A DNA stretch of 54,317 nt from Promethearchaeota archaeon (GCA_016839915.1 JAEOTH010000039.1:1-54317); one strand, 5' to 3'. Shown: positions 33,198 to 43,178, numbered from the stretch's first letter. Notes: generated by a model from the letters alone, not told the origin. Translations and numbers: made by a program.

Positions 33198-34775
33198 ATG
33201 TTGAGACAAATTCATATTTTTTTAGATTCAGAATTATTATTTGTAAAAGATTATGCAAGAGCTCTTGGGACTGAAGAATTAAATAATGTTAAAAAAATCA
33301 TAAAAAAGTACATCAATATGCCAATGCCGGGGAAAACTTTCCAAAGAAATATAGGAGCCTTTCAAATTTTTCATAGAGCTTTTAAGAATTTATATTTTCT
33401 ATTTATTACTGATATTGTTGATTCACTTCAATATATCGATGCAATAATGATAAAAACCATTGAAAAGTTTACAAAAATATTTCCAAATCCTTCAGAAGTA
33501 AATGATCCTAGCCCAGCTAACAGTCAATTTATTAATTTCTTACAAGAAATTCAAATGGAGCTTCATTCAAAAATAGTTATTATTGGTCCTGCATATTCTG
33601 GTAAAACAACGCTTTTTAATATGCTAAAAAGTGGAGAAGAAAAAACTCTAATGGATTTCGCAAAAACTTCAACTCTAGAAATTGATCATATATGTTTTGA
33701 TTTATGGGATTTCCAACTTAAAGATAACTTCTCATTATTGTGGGCAAAATTTGTGCGCGGTTCTGATTTAATCATTCTTCTCTTTAACCTAGCAAATTAC
33801 AACTTGAAGATGATAAACCATTTTTTAAACCTCCATAAAATTGAGAGTAATTACTCAAAATTATTAATTATTGGAAACAAAAGAGATTTAGTAGAAGATG
33901 TGGATCTAAGAAGAATAAAAAATGAGTTAAAAATTCCTGAATTTAAAGAAATTTCTTTGAATACTACTGAGGCAAAATCGGAGATTCATAAGTATATTAT
34001 GGAAATTCTCGGATTAAAGGAAGAATTCCCAGAGAATTTTGAAGATCTTGTTAAAGAAGCAGATAATTTAGTTTTAGAGGGGAAAAAAGTTCAAGCCTTA
34101 GCAAGATATAAAGAATTGATTACTTTAAGTGAGTCTTATCAAAATATTATGTATACGAAAACATTAGAGCAGAAGCTTAAAGAACTAAACGAGAAAATAA
34201 AACAAGAATTAGAGAAAAGGAAAGAAATAGATAAAGAAAAAGATTTTGATGTTGCTAAACCATTAATTTTTACCCGAAAGGTTATGGTAAAACCACTTCC
34301 AAGTATAAAAGAGACACCTCTACCCCAAGAATCCATTGATGAAAAAATGACTCCTGTTCCCCTAAAACCTATGAAAAAATTGGTATCATTTCAAAAACTT
34401 GACAAAGAAAAGGAATTAAAACCTCTTAACCTGACTAAATCTCCTTTAAAAATTATTAAAAAAGTTCCTCCCCCTCCTAAAGAGGTAACCAAAAAGATTG
34501 AACCTACTACTGATGATACTCCTACACCTAAAGCAAAGATGCCCATGGAGTTATTTGGACCACACGAAGACATAAAAAAAGAGATGTACAAGCCATTAGT
34601 TATCGATTTTACAAAAGAATTACAAAAAATTATTGAAGAAAAAGGAAGCTCTCTTAGTTTGAATTTGTGTGAAAACCTTATAACAGAATTACAAAAATCT
34701 TTAGATAGACCTATAACAATTGAAGATATTCAATTAGCAGCTGATTTTTTTGTCAAACAAGAACAATTAACATAA
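33198..34775 (+). CDS. Longin-like domain fused to Arf/SR-beta-like GTPase domain, with coiled-coil and C-terminal helical module
   Basis: 525 residues. Residues 1-95 have the longin pattern: I-H-I-F-L-D-S-E-L-L-F-V-K-D-Y, then F-Q-I-F-H-R-A-F-K-N-L-Y-F-L-F-I-T-D and a long helix, as in SRX/AP-type longins. Residues 125-275 are a small GTPase domain: G1 loop GPAYSGKTT at 130-138, G4 NKRD at 227-230, G5-like S-L-N at 253-255. Switch II reads W-D-F-Q-L-K where Arf proteins have W-D-x-G-G-Q, so the DxxG glycine and catalytic Gln are lost. Residues 280-345 are coiled coil, 350-465 a Lys/Pro linker, 465-525 a helical module. In eukaryotes the SR-alpha longin binds the SR-beta GTPase as separate subunits. 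Confidence 0.8.
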   Translation: MLRQIHIFLDSELLFVKDYARALGTEELNNVKKIIKKYINMPMPGKTFQRNIGAFQIFHRAFKNLYFLFITDIVDSLQYIDAIMIKTIEKFTKIFPNPSEVNDPSPANSQFINFLQEIQMELHSKIVIIGPAYSGKTTLFNMLKSGEEKTLMDFAKTSTLEIDHICFDLWDFQLKDNFSLLWAKFVRGSDLIILLFNLANYNLKMINHFLNLHKIESNYSKLLIIGNKRDLVEDVDLRRIKNELKIPEFKEISLNTTEAKSEIHKYIMEILGLKEEFPENFEDLVKEADNLVLEGKKVQALARYKELITLSESYQNIMYTKTLEQKLKELNEKIKQELEKRKEIDKEKDFDVAKPLIFTRKVMVKPLPSIKETPLPQESIDEKMTPVPLKPMKKLVSFQKLDKEKELKPLNLTKSPLKIIKKVPPPPKEVTKKIEPTTDDTPTPKAKMPMELFGPHEDIKKEMYKPLVIDFTKELQKIIEEKGSSLSLNLCENLITELQKSLDRPITIEDIQLAADFFVKQEQLT

Positions 34776-34927
34776 TTTTAGGATCTTCCAAATTTGATTT
34801 TTTAAGTCTGTGTTGTTAGTTCAATAAAAGTTCACAACACACTTCTTTTAAAGTAATTCAATATTAAAATTAATCAAAAACTAAATTCATTTAATTTTAA
34901 TAAAACAATAATTTTGATGAATTCAAA

Positions 34928-36421
34928 ATGAGTGAAATGAAAGAACTTAGAGATATTTTTACCGAATATATGAGATTGAATTACATTTCAGCATTATTAG
35001 GATGGGATCAACAAGTTAACATGATGGGATATAAAAATGTGGCTGGAAGGTCAGAACAAATTGCCCTTATAACGAAACTTATTCACAAGAGATTAGTATC
35101 AGAAAAAACAGGAAAAATAATAAAAAAAGCGGAAAAACTTAACGACCTCAATGATATTGATGCAGCTATGTTAAGAGAAGCAAAAAGAGCCTATGATCAA
35201 GAGATTAAATTACCAGAAGAATTGGTTGTAGAAATTCAAAAAACTGCGGCTTTAGCACAACAAACATGGCAAAAGGCAAGAAAGAATAATGACTTTAAAT
35301 CATTTATACCTTTATTAGAAAAAACTGTAGAATTACAGAGAGAGAAAGCACAGAAACTTGAGACTCACCCAGATTTATATTCTACTCTAATTGATTTGTA
35401 TGAACCAGGAGCTACCTATGATTGGATTGCTAATATTTTTAACCCCATAAAACCAAAATTAATTAATTTTGTAAAAAAATTAAATTCTGCTTCTAATAAA
35501 CCCGATGATTCTATATTGAACAAAGAATATGATCCAGATAAACAATATGAATTAAGCTATGAAATTCTTAATAAATTAAACTATGATTTTGAACAGGGAC
35601 GGCAAGATAGATCTACTCACCCTTTTACAACTTCGCTAGGTTCGTTAGATGTAAGAATAACTACTAGAACTACAGAGCCTTTTCCTGCTTGTATAACTGG
35701 TACAATACACGAATGTGGTCATGCTCTTTATGAAATGGGGATTATGAAAGATTTACATGATACAATATTATGTACAGGTACTTCAATGGGAATTCATGAA
35801 TCCCAGTCAAGAATGTGGGAAAATGTTGTGGGAAGGAGTAAAGAATTTTGGATGTATTGGTATCCAACTTTTCAAAAATATTTCCCTGAAAATTTGAAAG
35901 ATTATCCCATGGAAGAATTCCATAGAGCTATTAACTATGTTCATCCTTCATTTATACGAGTAGAGGCAGATGAGGTAACATACGGATTGCATATTATACT
36001 AAGATTTGAAATCGAAAAAGATCTTATTGACGGTAATATTCAAGTAAAAGATTTACCAGAAATATGGAATTCTAATTTTGAGGAATTATTAGGGATTATT
36101 CCTCCAAATGATACTGAAGGTGTATTGCAAGATGTACATTGGGGCAGTGGGTACATTGGATACTTCCCTACATATTTTTTAGGAAATCTTTATTGTGCTC
36201 AGATATACAATAAAGCATTGGAGAAAATGCCAAATTTGTCTGATGATTATAAAAAAGGTGAATTTTCTAATTTATTGAATTACCTTAGAGAAAATATTCA
36301 TCAGTATGGAAGTATTTATAGAGCCAATGACTTAATACAAAGAGTTTCAGGTGAAGACTTGAATTCTGCTTATTTCATGGAATATCTTGAAAAGAAGTAT
36401 TATCCAATCTATGGATTATAA
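34928..36421 (+). CDS. Carboxypeptidase Taq (peptidase family M32), copy 1
   Basis: 497 residues, the standard M32 length. Zinc-binding HECGH at 261-265 in G-T-I-H-E-C-G-H-A-L-Y-E, with S-T-H-P-F upstream and the M32 signatures H-E-S-Q-S-R, and R-V-E-A-D-E-V-T-Y-x-L-H containing the third ligand Glu. M32 enzymes remove C-terminal residues from peptides in the cytosol; no signal peptide is present. It opens a tandem pair with the gene at 36555 (134-bp gap). Distantly spaced promoter upstream. Confidence 0.93.
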   Translation: MSEMKELRDIFTEYMRLNYISALLGWDQQVNMMGYKNVAGRSEQIALITKLIHKRLVSEKTGKIIKKAEKLNDLNDIDAAMLREAKRAYDQEIKLPEELVVEIQKTAALAQQTWQKARKNNDFKSFIPLLEKTVELQREKAQKLETHPDLYSTLIDLYEPGATYDWIANIFNPIKPKLINFVKKLNSASNKPDDSILNKEYDPDKQYELSYEILNKLNYDFEQGRQDRSTHPFTTSLGSLDVRITTRTTEPFPACITGTIHECGHALYEMGIMKDLHDTILCTGTSMGIHESQSRMWENVVGRSKEFWMYWYPTFQKYFPENLKDYPMEEFHRAINYVHPSFIRVEADEVTYGLHIILRFEIEKDLIDGNIQVKDLPEIWNSNFEELLGIIPPNDTEGVLQDVHWGSGYIGYFPTYFLGNLYCAQIYNKALEKMPNLSDDYKKGEFSNLLNYLRENIHQYGSIYRANDLIQRVSGEDLNSAYFMEYLEKKYYPIYGL

Positions 36422-36554
36422 TCTTTTTTAATATAATTCACCTTAATTTTTTTTATTTTTATACCCATAAAATACTAAAACCAAAACTTTTTTGTAAAAT
36501 TTAAATTAACATTTTCAAAACATTTTACATACTATAATTAAAAAATGATAAATT

Positions 36555-38045
36555 ATGCACGCAATGAAAGAATTATGGAATTATTTTAACGAGATAAAGA
36601 CAATACAATATATTGATGAGCTATTGGGTTGGGATCAAAGTGTTAATATGCCTAAAGGTTCTATTGAAGGAAGAGCTGAACAAAGCAAGTTTATAAGAGA
36701 ATTAATTCATAAGAAAATAAAGTCTGACAAAGTGGGTGAATTAATCAAGAAAGCTGAAAAATTAAATAACTTAAGTCAAACTGAAAAAGCTTTAATTAGA
36801 GAAGCGAAAAGAGAACATGAACATGCTAAAAAAATTCCTGATGAATTAGTTGGTGAAATCACTAAAACAAGGGCTTTAGGGTTTATTGAATGGGAAAAAG
36901 CAAGGGAAAAAAGTGATTTTTCTAGATTTAAGCCTTTTTTACAAAAAATGGTTGAATTGAGAATAGAATTCGCCGAAAAATTAGATACTGGTCCAACATT
37001 ATACTCAACTTTAATAGATCTTTTTGAACCAGGAGCTACCTATAATTGGGTCGCAAAAATATTTAGCCAAATGAAATCAAGTATAGTGAAAATAGTAAAG
37101 AAATTAAATAATTCTTCTGATAAGCCTAATCAATCAATTTTAAAGAAATACTATGATCCTGAAAAGCAGTGGCAATTAAGTAATGAAATAATAAAAAAAT
37201 TAAATTTTGATTTAAATATTGGGCGACAAGATAAATCTACACATCCTTTTACTTCTTCATTATCATCTGTAGATACTCGCATCACAACTAGAATTTGGGA
37301 AGATTTTTTACCTGCATGTATTTTCGGGACAATCCATGAATGTGGACATGCACTTTATGAAATGGGTTTCGACGAAGAGATACATGGCACATTCTTAGCT
37401 GATGGCTGCTCTATGGGAATCCATGAATCCCAATCTCGGCTTTGGGAGAATATTGTAGGCCGTAGTAGAGAATTCTGGGTCTATTGGTATCCAATTTTTA
37501 AGAAAACTTTTCCAGAAAATTTAAAAGATTATTCTATGGAGGAATTTTATCGATCTTTAAATGTAGTCCAACCATCATTTATAAGAGTCGAGGCAGACGA
37601 AATTACTTATGGATTGCATATTATTTTGAGATTCGAATTGGAGAAAATGATGATTGAGGAAAACCTTCAAATCGATGAGTTACCAGAAATTTGGAATACT
37701 AAATTTGAGGAATTATTTGGAATCGTACCTCCTAATGATAAGGAAGGTGTGCTTCAAGATCCTCACTGGATTGGAGGTTATGGATATTTTCCCACATATG
37801 CGCTTGGAAATCTCTATGGGGCACAAATATATCATAAAGTATTAAAAGATAATCCAAAATTGCCACAAGATTATGAGAAAGGTGAATTTTCTAATCTTTT
37901 AAGCTGTTTGAAAGAAAACGTATATCAATATGGTAAAATTTACAGAGCTTCTGAATTAATTAAGAAAATTACTGGGGAGGATTTGAATCCTGATTATTTC
38001 ATTAAATATGCTGAGAATAAATTTTATCCGATTTATGGATTTTAA
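36555..38045 (+). CDS. Carboxypeptidase Taq (peptidase family M32), copy 2
   Basis: 496 residues, aligned end to end with the preceding gene and keeping all the active-site motifs: I-H-E-C-G-H-A-L-Y-E, H-E-S-Q-S-R-L-W-E-N and R-V-E-A-D-E-I-T-Y-G-L-H. Differences cluster in the N-terminal helices and in the loop after E-M-G, which suggests distinct substrate preference rather than decay. The 134-bp spacer is AT-rich and may contain a separate promoter. Both copies should be active. Confidence 0.93.
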   Translation: MHAMKELWNYFNEIKTIQYIDELLGWDQSVNMPKGSIEGRAEQSKFIRELIHKKIKSDKVGELIKKAEKLNNLSQTEKALIREAKREHEHAKKIPDELVGEITKTRALGFIEWEKAREKSDFSRFKPFLQKMVELRIEFAEKLDTGPTLYSTLIDLFEPGATYNWVAKIFSQMKSSIVKIVKKLNNSSDKPNQSILKKYYDPEKQWQLSNEIIKKLNFDLNIGRQDKSTHPFTSSLSSVDTRITTRIWEDFLPACIFGTIHECGHALYEMGFDEEIHGTFLADGCSMGIHESQSRLWENIVGRSREFWVYWYPIFKKTFPENLKDYSMEEFYRSLNVVQPSFIRVEADEITYGLHIILRFELEKMMIEENLQIDELPEIWNTKFEELFGIVPPNDKEGVLQDPHWIGGYGYFPTYALGNLYGAQIYHKVLKDNPKLPQDYEKGEFSNLLSCLKENVYQYGKIYRASELIKKITGEDLNPDYFIKYAENKFYPIYGF

Positions 38046-38096
38046 ATAATCCTAACTTTTTTATTTTTTAATAATTTTTAGTCAAAATACAAAAAA

Positions 38097-38687
38097 ATGT
38101 TATTACAAATAAAAAAATTTTCTGAAAAATTACTGCTTCCTTTAGGGAAAAAGTTAGTGAAAATCCCTGCTAATTATATAACATTATTTGGTTTAATAAC
38201 GGCCATTATTACGTTTTTTGGATTTATTTTTCATTTCTTAATAATTATTATTATTTTTCTATTTGTCACTGAATTTTTTGATCAATTAGATGGAGTAGTA
38301 GCACGTCTCCAGGGCCCTACTGTATTAGGAGGGTTTTTAGACTCCACTTTAGATAGAATTGGAGATTTTTTCTTATTTTTAGGAGTAATTCTTGGAGGGT
38401 ATACAACACTTGAGATAGGGCTTATTGGACTAATTGGAGCGTTTTTAACATCATATACTAGGGCTAAGATCGAGACTTTAGGAGTAGACAACCTTTATGG
38501 AGTAGGTATTATAGAACGTACAGATCGTATTCCAATTTTATTTATTGGAGCGATATTTCAAATATGGTTTCCTACAGCAATTTGGTGGACAATGATAATT
38601 TTAGCGATAGGGACTAATATAACAGCCCTTCAAAGAATAATATATGCTATTCGAAAATTTTCTAGTAATAGTAAAAAGGAAACATAA
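38097..38687 (+). CDS. CDP-alcohol phosphatidyltransferase
   Basis: 196 residues, about five to six membrane segments. The catalytic signature is complete: D62-x2-D65-G66-x2-A69-R70, then Gly78, D82 and D86 in G-F-L-D-S-T-L-D-R, with the usual dinuclear magnesium site. The enzyme moves a phosphatidyl (in archaea archaetidyl) group from a CDP-lipid to an alcohol such as inositol phosphate, glycerol phosphate or serine; the N-terminal K-x-P-A-N-Y-I-T-L-x-G motif fits archaetidylinositol phosphate synthase-like members but this is not decisive. It follows the second carboxypeptidase by 51 bp. Confidence 0.9.
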   Translation: MLLQIKKFSEKLLLPLGKKLVKIPANYITLFGLITAIITFFGFIFHFLIIIIIFLFVTEFFDQLDGVVARLQGPTVLGGFLDSTLDRIGDFFLFLGVILGGYTTLEIGLIGLIGAFLTSYTRAKIETLGVDNLYGVGIIERTDRIPILFIGAIFQIWFPTAIWWTMIILAIGTNITALQRIIYAIRKFSSNSKKET

Positions 38688-38732
38688 CATTTCTTATAAG
38701 GTTCAAATAGATCGAAATATAGTTTATGTAAT

Positions 38733-39395
38733 TCAAAATTGTTTTTTGTTGAATAATACTACATCAATGCTTATCATAGTAATAGTAATACTTATTCCTA
38801 AAGTTAAAGCAAGTATAACAGGGTCTAAAATTTCTAAAAAGAATGTTGGTAAAATTATAAGGGATGATAATTGACTCCCTAAATAAACCGATAAAATTGC
38901 TGCTACAGGTACAGACGAAACCAAAACACCAAAAAAGATTCCAATAGAACATGTAATTGACATCGTAGACATACCAATAACTAAGGATTCAAATGTTGAA
39001 TTCAAATAGTTTTCTATCAAATCACCTGTAAATGCATCAATTAAAAGCCCAACAATAAGAGAAATTAAAGCAGCGATAACTAGGCATAAGTAGACTGCTA
39101 TATATTTTGCTAAAATTAAGCTACTACGTTTTACAGGTCTAATAAGAAATAATTCATAAACATGGCGATTTTTTTCACTAACGATTGATGTGCTTAGCAT
39201 TATTGCGGAAAGTGTTCCACCTATACTGGAAACGACAAGAGAAACTAAAAACGAAATTGGCATTCCCTCTAATTCACTAGGATTGATAAATTGAATAATA
39301 AAAGATAATAATGGTAATCCAAACCATAATACAATCATAACTTTTGATTTTGCGTATCCCTTTAACTCATCAATGAATAATAATATTAAACTCAA
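38733..39395 (-). CDS. ABC transporter permease
   Basis: 220 residues with six hydrophobic segments, and the ABC-2 type loop after segment 2 reading S-I-V-S-E-K-N-R-H-V-Y-E-L-F-L-I-R-P-V-K-R, the typical E-R/K-x-x-G/H-x-x-x-x-L-x-x-P-x-x-R element. ATG at 39395 overlaps the ATPase stop by 4 bp (ATGA), which links the two as one operon and one transporter. Substrate unknown; no lipid- or drug-specific partner is visible. Confidence 0.87.
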   Translation of the reverse strand: MSLILLFIDELKGYAKSKVMIVLWFGLPLLSFIIQFINPSELEGMPISFLVSLVVSSIGGTLSAIMLSTSIVSEKNRHVYELFLIRPVKRSSLILAKYIAVYLCLVIAALISLIVGLLIDAFTGDLIENYLNSTFESLVIGMSTMSITCSIGIFFGVLVSSVPVAAILSVYLGSQLSSLIILPTFFLEILDPVILALTLGISITITMISIDVVLFNKKQF

Positions 39396-40342
39396 TTTGT
39401 TCCACCTCTAATATATTTTAAATATACTTCTTCTAAACTTGGTTTTAAAAGATTAAAATTTCTGATTCTGCATTTTTGTTCTTTTAATAAAGTCATGATT
39501 TTATAAATTGCTAAATCTATATCTACATCTGATTTCAAATGGACTAATTCTTTATCAGATTTTATTTTCTCGACATATTCAACATATGGTAAATCATCTA
39601 AACCTTCACATATAGCAGTATTTTCAGCAACTACGATTTCAATAATATTGCCTATGTGGAAACTGCTCTGTAGTACTTCAGGAGTACCAATTTTCATAAT
39701 CCTTCCTTGATTTATAATACCAATTTTATCGGCAATATCTTGTACATCACTTAGGATATGTGATGAAAATAAACTCGTTATACCACTTTTAGTTAATTTT
39801 CTAATAATTTTCTTAAATTGAAATCTACTATTTGGGTCTAAACCAGATAATGGTTCATCCATAATTAGAATTTCAGGTTCATGGAGAAGAGCTTGACCTA
39901 ATCTTAATTTTTGAAACATACCTCCAGATAAATGTACAATTTTCTTATCTCGAAAATCTGATAAGTTAATTAATTCTAAGATATTACTTATCCGATTATC
40001 AAGTTGGGGAGACTTAAGCCCTGATAAACGCCCAAATGTTTTGAGAGCATGGTAAACTGTACGCCATTCTTGGAAATTGGCTTCTTGTGGGTGATAGCCA
40101 ATCAACTTATGTATTTCTTGATTATCCTTAGCGATATTTTTTCCATAAATATTAACTCTTCCTTCATAATCTTTTATTAGCCCCACTAAAATTTTAATAG
40201 TAGTCGTCTTTCCAGCTCCGTTCGGACCTATGTAGCCAAGAATTTCTCCTTTTCGAATATTGAAAGAAATATCATCTAAAGCAAGTATGTCTTTATAACT
40301 TTTAGAAACACTCTTAAATTCAATGCAAATATTATCATTCAT
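39392..40342 (-). CDS. ABC transporter ATP-binding protein
   Basis: 316 residues. Walker A GPNGAGKTT, Q-loop Y-H-P-Q-E, ABC signature L-S-G-G-M-F-Q-K-L, Walker B I-L-I-M-D-E-P with the catalytic Glu, D-loop and H-switch in S-S-H-I-L. The signature L-S-G-G-M fits the ABC-2/CcmA-type exporters; the C-terminal 100 residues are the usual helical extension of this group. Paired with the permease at 38733. Confidence 0.94.
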   Translation of the reverse strand: MNDNICIEFKSVSKSYKDILALDDISFNIRKGEILGYIGPNGAGKTTTIKILVGLIKDYEGRVNIYGKNIAKDNQEIHKLIGYHPQEANFQEWRTVYHALKTFGRLSGLKSPQLDNRISNILELINLSDFRDKKIVHLSGGMFQKLRLGQALLHEPEILIMDEPLSGLDPNSRFQFKKIIRKLTKSGITSLFSSHILSDVQDIADKIGIINQGRIMKIGTPEVLQSSFHIGNIIEIVVAENTAICEGLDDLPYVEYVEKIKSDKELVHLKSDVDIDLAIYKIMTLLKEQKCRIRNFNLLKPSLEEVYLKYIRGGTN

Positions 40343-40464
40343 TGTTTAAAAATAAACAGATTGTTATTATAAAGCTAAGAAATCAGTGATTTAATAAGTA
40401 TTTTTCTAACCAAAATATTTTAAGTTAGGAATATAAAAAATATGTAAAAAAGTGTATATTTACT

Positions 40465-41607
40465 TTATTTTCGTAATCTAGGAACAGGTACGAACACTTT
40501 TCGCATTCCCTCTAATAATGATATAGCATTTTCAGGACAAAAATGAGCACAAACACCGCAACCTATACACCATTCTTTGTTACATTCAGCTTTATTATTA
40601 TCATCACCTTGAATCGCCTCAACAGGACATTTTTCTACACATGTACCACATCCAATACATTTATCTTTATCAATTTGACATAAGTAATTAGTTGAATTTA
40701 TCATAGCTGTAACTCCCATTCTCCACCATTCAAGAGTCCCACAACAACATTTACAACAATTGCATATTGATGTCTCATCTCTTGCAATTTTTGAACCCGG
40801 GTGAAAAGCTTTATGGACTAACCCATCTTTTTCAGACTCTTTTAAAATTCTTAAAGCTTCTTCTTTTGAAATGGTTCTTGCAAAGCCCTGTTCTACGCAA
40901 TAGCGAGCGGATTTCCCAAACGTAAAACAATTTTCTCTTAATTTAGTAATTTTACATGGTTTTCCTAACAAATCTTTATGGTGCCTACAAAAACAATGGC
41001 CTACCGCAATGTCCTCGAATTTTTTAATTATTTCTTCTACTTCTTGAGTAGGGATTATTTGCTCTTCGGGAACATCTATTTCTTTATTGATAGATATTTG
41101 AATTTCCTTGTCAGAAACATTTTTTTCTAATATAGGGACTGTTCGATCATAAGGTGGGACACTTTCAAAGTATGGAGCAATTGTATCATAATTATCTTGA
41201 ATAAAGTCACGCAATTCTTCAAATAAGCGGGTAAAAAGTGAAGCAAGTTTCTTTTCTGTTTCATTAAATCCTAATTTTTTCATAAATGTATATTCAAACA
41301 CTCCAACCATTACGAGAGGCATCAATCTGTATACTATGATCCCGGTTGAGCTTGGTTGATTAAAAATTAGACCTATTTTAGAAAGTGAATTAGTTAATCT
41401 ATGGATTTGGCTTTCTGACATTTTGCTGCTTTGTTTAAGTTGATCCATAGTTTGCGATAGCTTACGTTTAAAAGCCATAACTAACTCTAGTTCTTCTCCA
41501 CTAATTAACATCTTTAAAATTTCAATCATGGTATCTGTGATAGGGAAGGGGAAAACTCCTGCTTTAACAATAACTCTTGCTGCTTTTCTGTAATTTTGTT
41601 CAGACAT
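40465..41607 (-). CDS. Ferredoxin-domain protein with N-terminal winged-helix-like region and extra Cys clusters
   Basis: 380 residues. C-terminal part is a 2[4Fe-4S] ferredoxin: C-I-G-C-G-T-C-x3-C-P and C-I-G-C-G-V-C-x3-C-P. Before it lie C-F-C-R-H, where Cys/His are close, a lone Cys-rich loop and C-N-C-C-K-C-C-C, so there may be further clusters. The N-terminal 100 residues include a helix-turn-helix-like region, not a usual partner of ferredoxins. Probably an electron-transfer or redox-sensing protein, membrane segments absent. No oxidoreductase partner gene is adjacent. ATG at 41607. Confidence 0.8.
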   Translation of the reverse strand: MSEQNYRKAARVIVKAGVFPFPITDTMIEILKMLISGEELELVMAFKRKLSQTMDQLKQSSKMSESQIHRLTNSLSKIGLIFNQPSSTGIIVYRLMPLVMVGVFEYTFMKKLGFNETEKKLASLFTRLFEELRDFIQDNYDTIAPYFESVPPYDRTVPILEKNVSDKEIQISINKEIDVPEEQIIPTQEVEEIIKKFEDIAVGHCFCRHHKDLLGKPCKITKLRENCFTFGKSARYCVEQGFARTISKEEALRILKESEKDGLVHKAFHPGSKIARDETSICNCCKCCCGTLEWWRMGVTAMINSTNYLCQIDKDKCIGCGTCVEKCPVEAIQGDDNNKAECNKEWCIGCGVCAHFCPENAISLLEGMRKVFVPVPRLRK

Positions 41608-41858
41608 GATTTCTCAAGATAAATGTTAACTTATGAGATTTAACGACATATTAATTCATGTGTTAAAGAAAATTGTAAAATAAATTTATAATTTTCTCTA
41701 TTAATAAATACATTATACAATCAAATCTTAAAACAAAAACACTACTTATATAGGAAAGGTAGCAGTAATTTTAATAATTACATGTTAATAATTATGTTAA
41801 AATGATTTGATAATCTAAAATAATTCAATTAGAGGAAATTTTTTATTGTTGATGAATA

Positions 41859-43178
41859 ATGGTTAATTGTTTGATAATTGGTCATGGTGCTAGAGAGCAT
41901 GTTATTGGTGAAACTCTTGTTAGGGGAGGAGCCAATTTATTTGCTTTTATGAGCTTTAAGAATGCTGGATTAGAGGATTTAAGTAAAAAAATCAAAATTC
42001 ACTCAGAAACTGATTTTGCAGCAATTCTTGATTTTAGTAGGCAAAATAAAATAGATTTCGCTGTAATAGGCCCAGAAGCTCCATTAGTAGTCGGAATAGT
42101 TGACGCATTGGAAAAAGGAGGAATCCCCTGTGTTGGCCCTACTATTGAAGCGGCTCAGTTAGAAGGTTCAAAGATTTTTGCCAGAAATTTATTAGAAAAA
42201 TATAAGATAAAGTCAAATATTGAAAGTAAAACTTTTGACTCCATGGATGGAATTGTGAATTATATTAAGGATATTGGTGAAGATAATATAGTTGTAAAAC
42301 CAGAAGGTCTCACTGGAGGCAAAGGGGTTAAAGTTTATGGAGACCATCTTTTTTCAAAAAAAGATATTCTAGAATATTGTCAAGAGTTAGTGGATAAAAA
42401 AAATAGGTTTCTTTTAGAAGAAAAATGCATAGGTGAGGAATTCACACTACAAACATTTGTTGATGGAAAAAATGTTCTAGGTTCACCTCTAGTACAGGAT
42501 CATAAGAGGGCTTATGATGATGATAAAGGGCCAAATACAGGAGGTATGGGTTCTTATTCTATGGAAGATCATCTAATGCCTTTTATTACACAAATTGATG
42601 TTAATTTAGCACTGGAAGATATGAAAAAGACAGTAGCAGCGGTAAAAGCAGAAACGGGCGTAGAATATAAAGGCTTTCTATATGGACAATTCATGAAAAC
42701 AGCAAAAGGTTTAAAATTAATTGAATTTAACTCTCGATTTGGTGACCCAGAGGCCATGAACGTTTTACCACTTCTTAAGGGAAATCTTGTAGATATTTGT
42801 TTGTCAATTATAAATAGAAATTTATCTCAGAATTTTGAATTTGAAAGGAAAGCCACTGTTTGTAAATATTTAGCTCCAGAGGGTTACCCTGTTAATCCCA
42901 AAAAGGATGAGCAAGTAATTATTAACACTGAAAAAATTAAAAATACTGGAGCAAAATATTATTATGCTTCAGTTTATAGAGAAGGTGGACTGATATTCAC
43001 CACAACATCACGAGCAATGGGAATATTGGGAATTGCTAATTCTTTAGAAGAAGCAGAAATAATTGCTGAAATAGGCGTAAAGTGTATCGAGGGAAAACTT
43101 TTTCATAGAAAAGACGTAGGTACACGTAAGTTGTTACAGAAACGAATTGACCATATGAATTCACTTTTAAATCATTAA
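41859..43178 (+). CDS. purD: Phosphoribosylamine-glycine ligase
   Basis: 439 residues, ATP-grasp enzyme of de novo purine synthesis. N-terminal G-H-G-A-R-E-H motif, V-I-G-P-E-A-P-L-V-V-G, S-K-x-F-A-R substrate loop, the ATP-grasp G-L-T-G-G-K-G-V-K and the E-F-N-S-R-F-G-D-P-E-A signature with metal ligands are all present. It joins glycine to 5-phosphoribosylamine with ATP. The start ATG at 41859 fits the family N terminus. No other pur gene is near, so it is transcribed alone. Confidence 0.96.
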   Translation: MVNCLIIGHGAREHVIGETLVRGGANLFAFMSFKNAGLEDLSKKIKIHSETDFAAILDFSRQNKIDFAVIGPEAPLVVGIVDALEKGGIPCVGPTIEAAQLEGSKIFARNLLEKYKIKSNIESKTFDSMDGIVNYIKDIGEDNIVVKPEGLTGGKGVKVYGDHLFSKKDILEYCQELVDKKNRFLLEEKCIGEEFTLQTFVDGKNVLGSPLVQDHKRAYDDDKGPNTGGMGSYSMEDHLMPFITQIDVNLALEDMKKTVAAVKAETGVEYKGFLYGQFMKTAKGLKLIEFNSRFGDPEAMNVLPLLKGNLVDICLSIINRNLSQNFEFERKATVCKYLAPEGYPVNPKKDEQVIINTEKIKNTGAKYYYASVYREGGLIFTTTSRAMGILGIANSLEEAEIIAEIGVKCIEGKLFHRKDVGTRKLLQKRIDHMNSLLNH

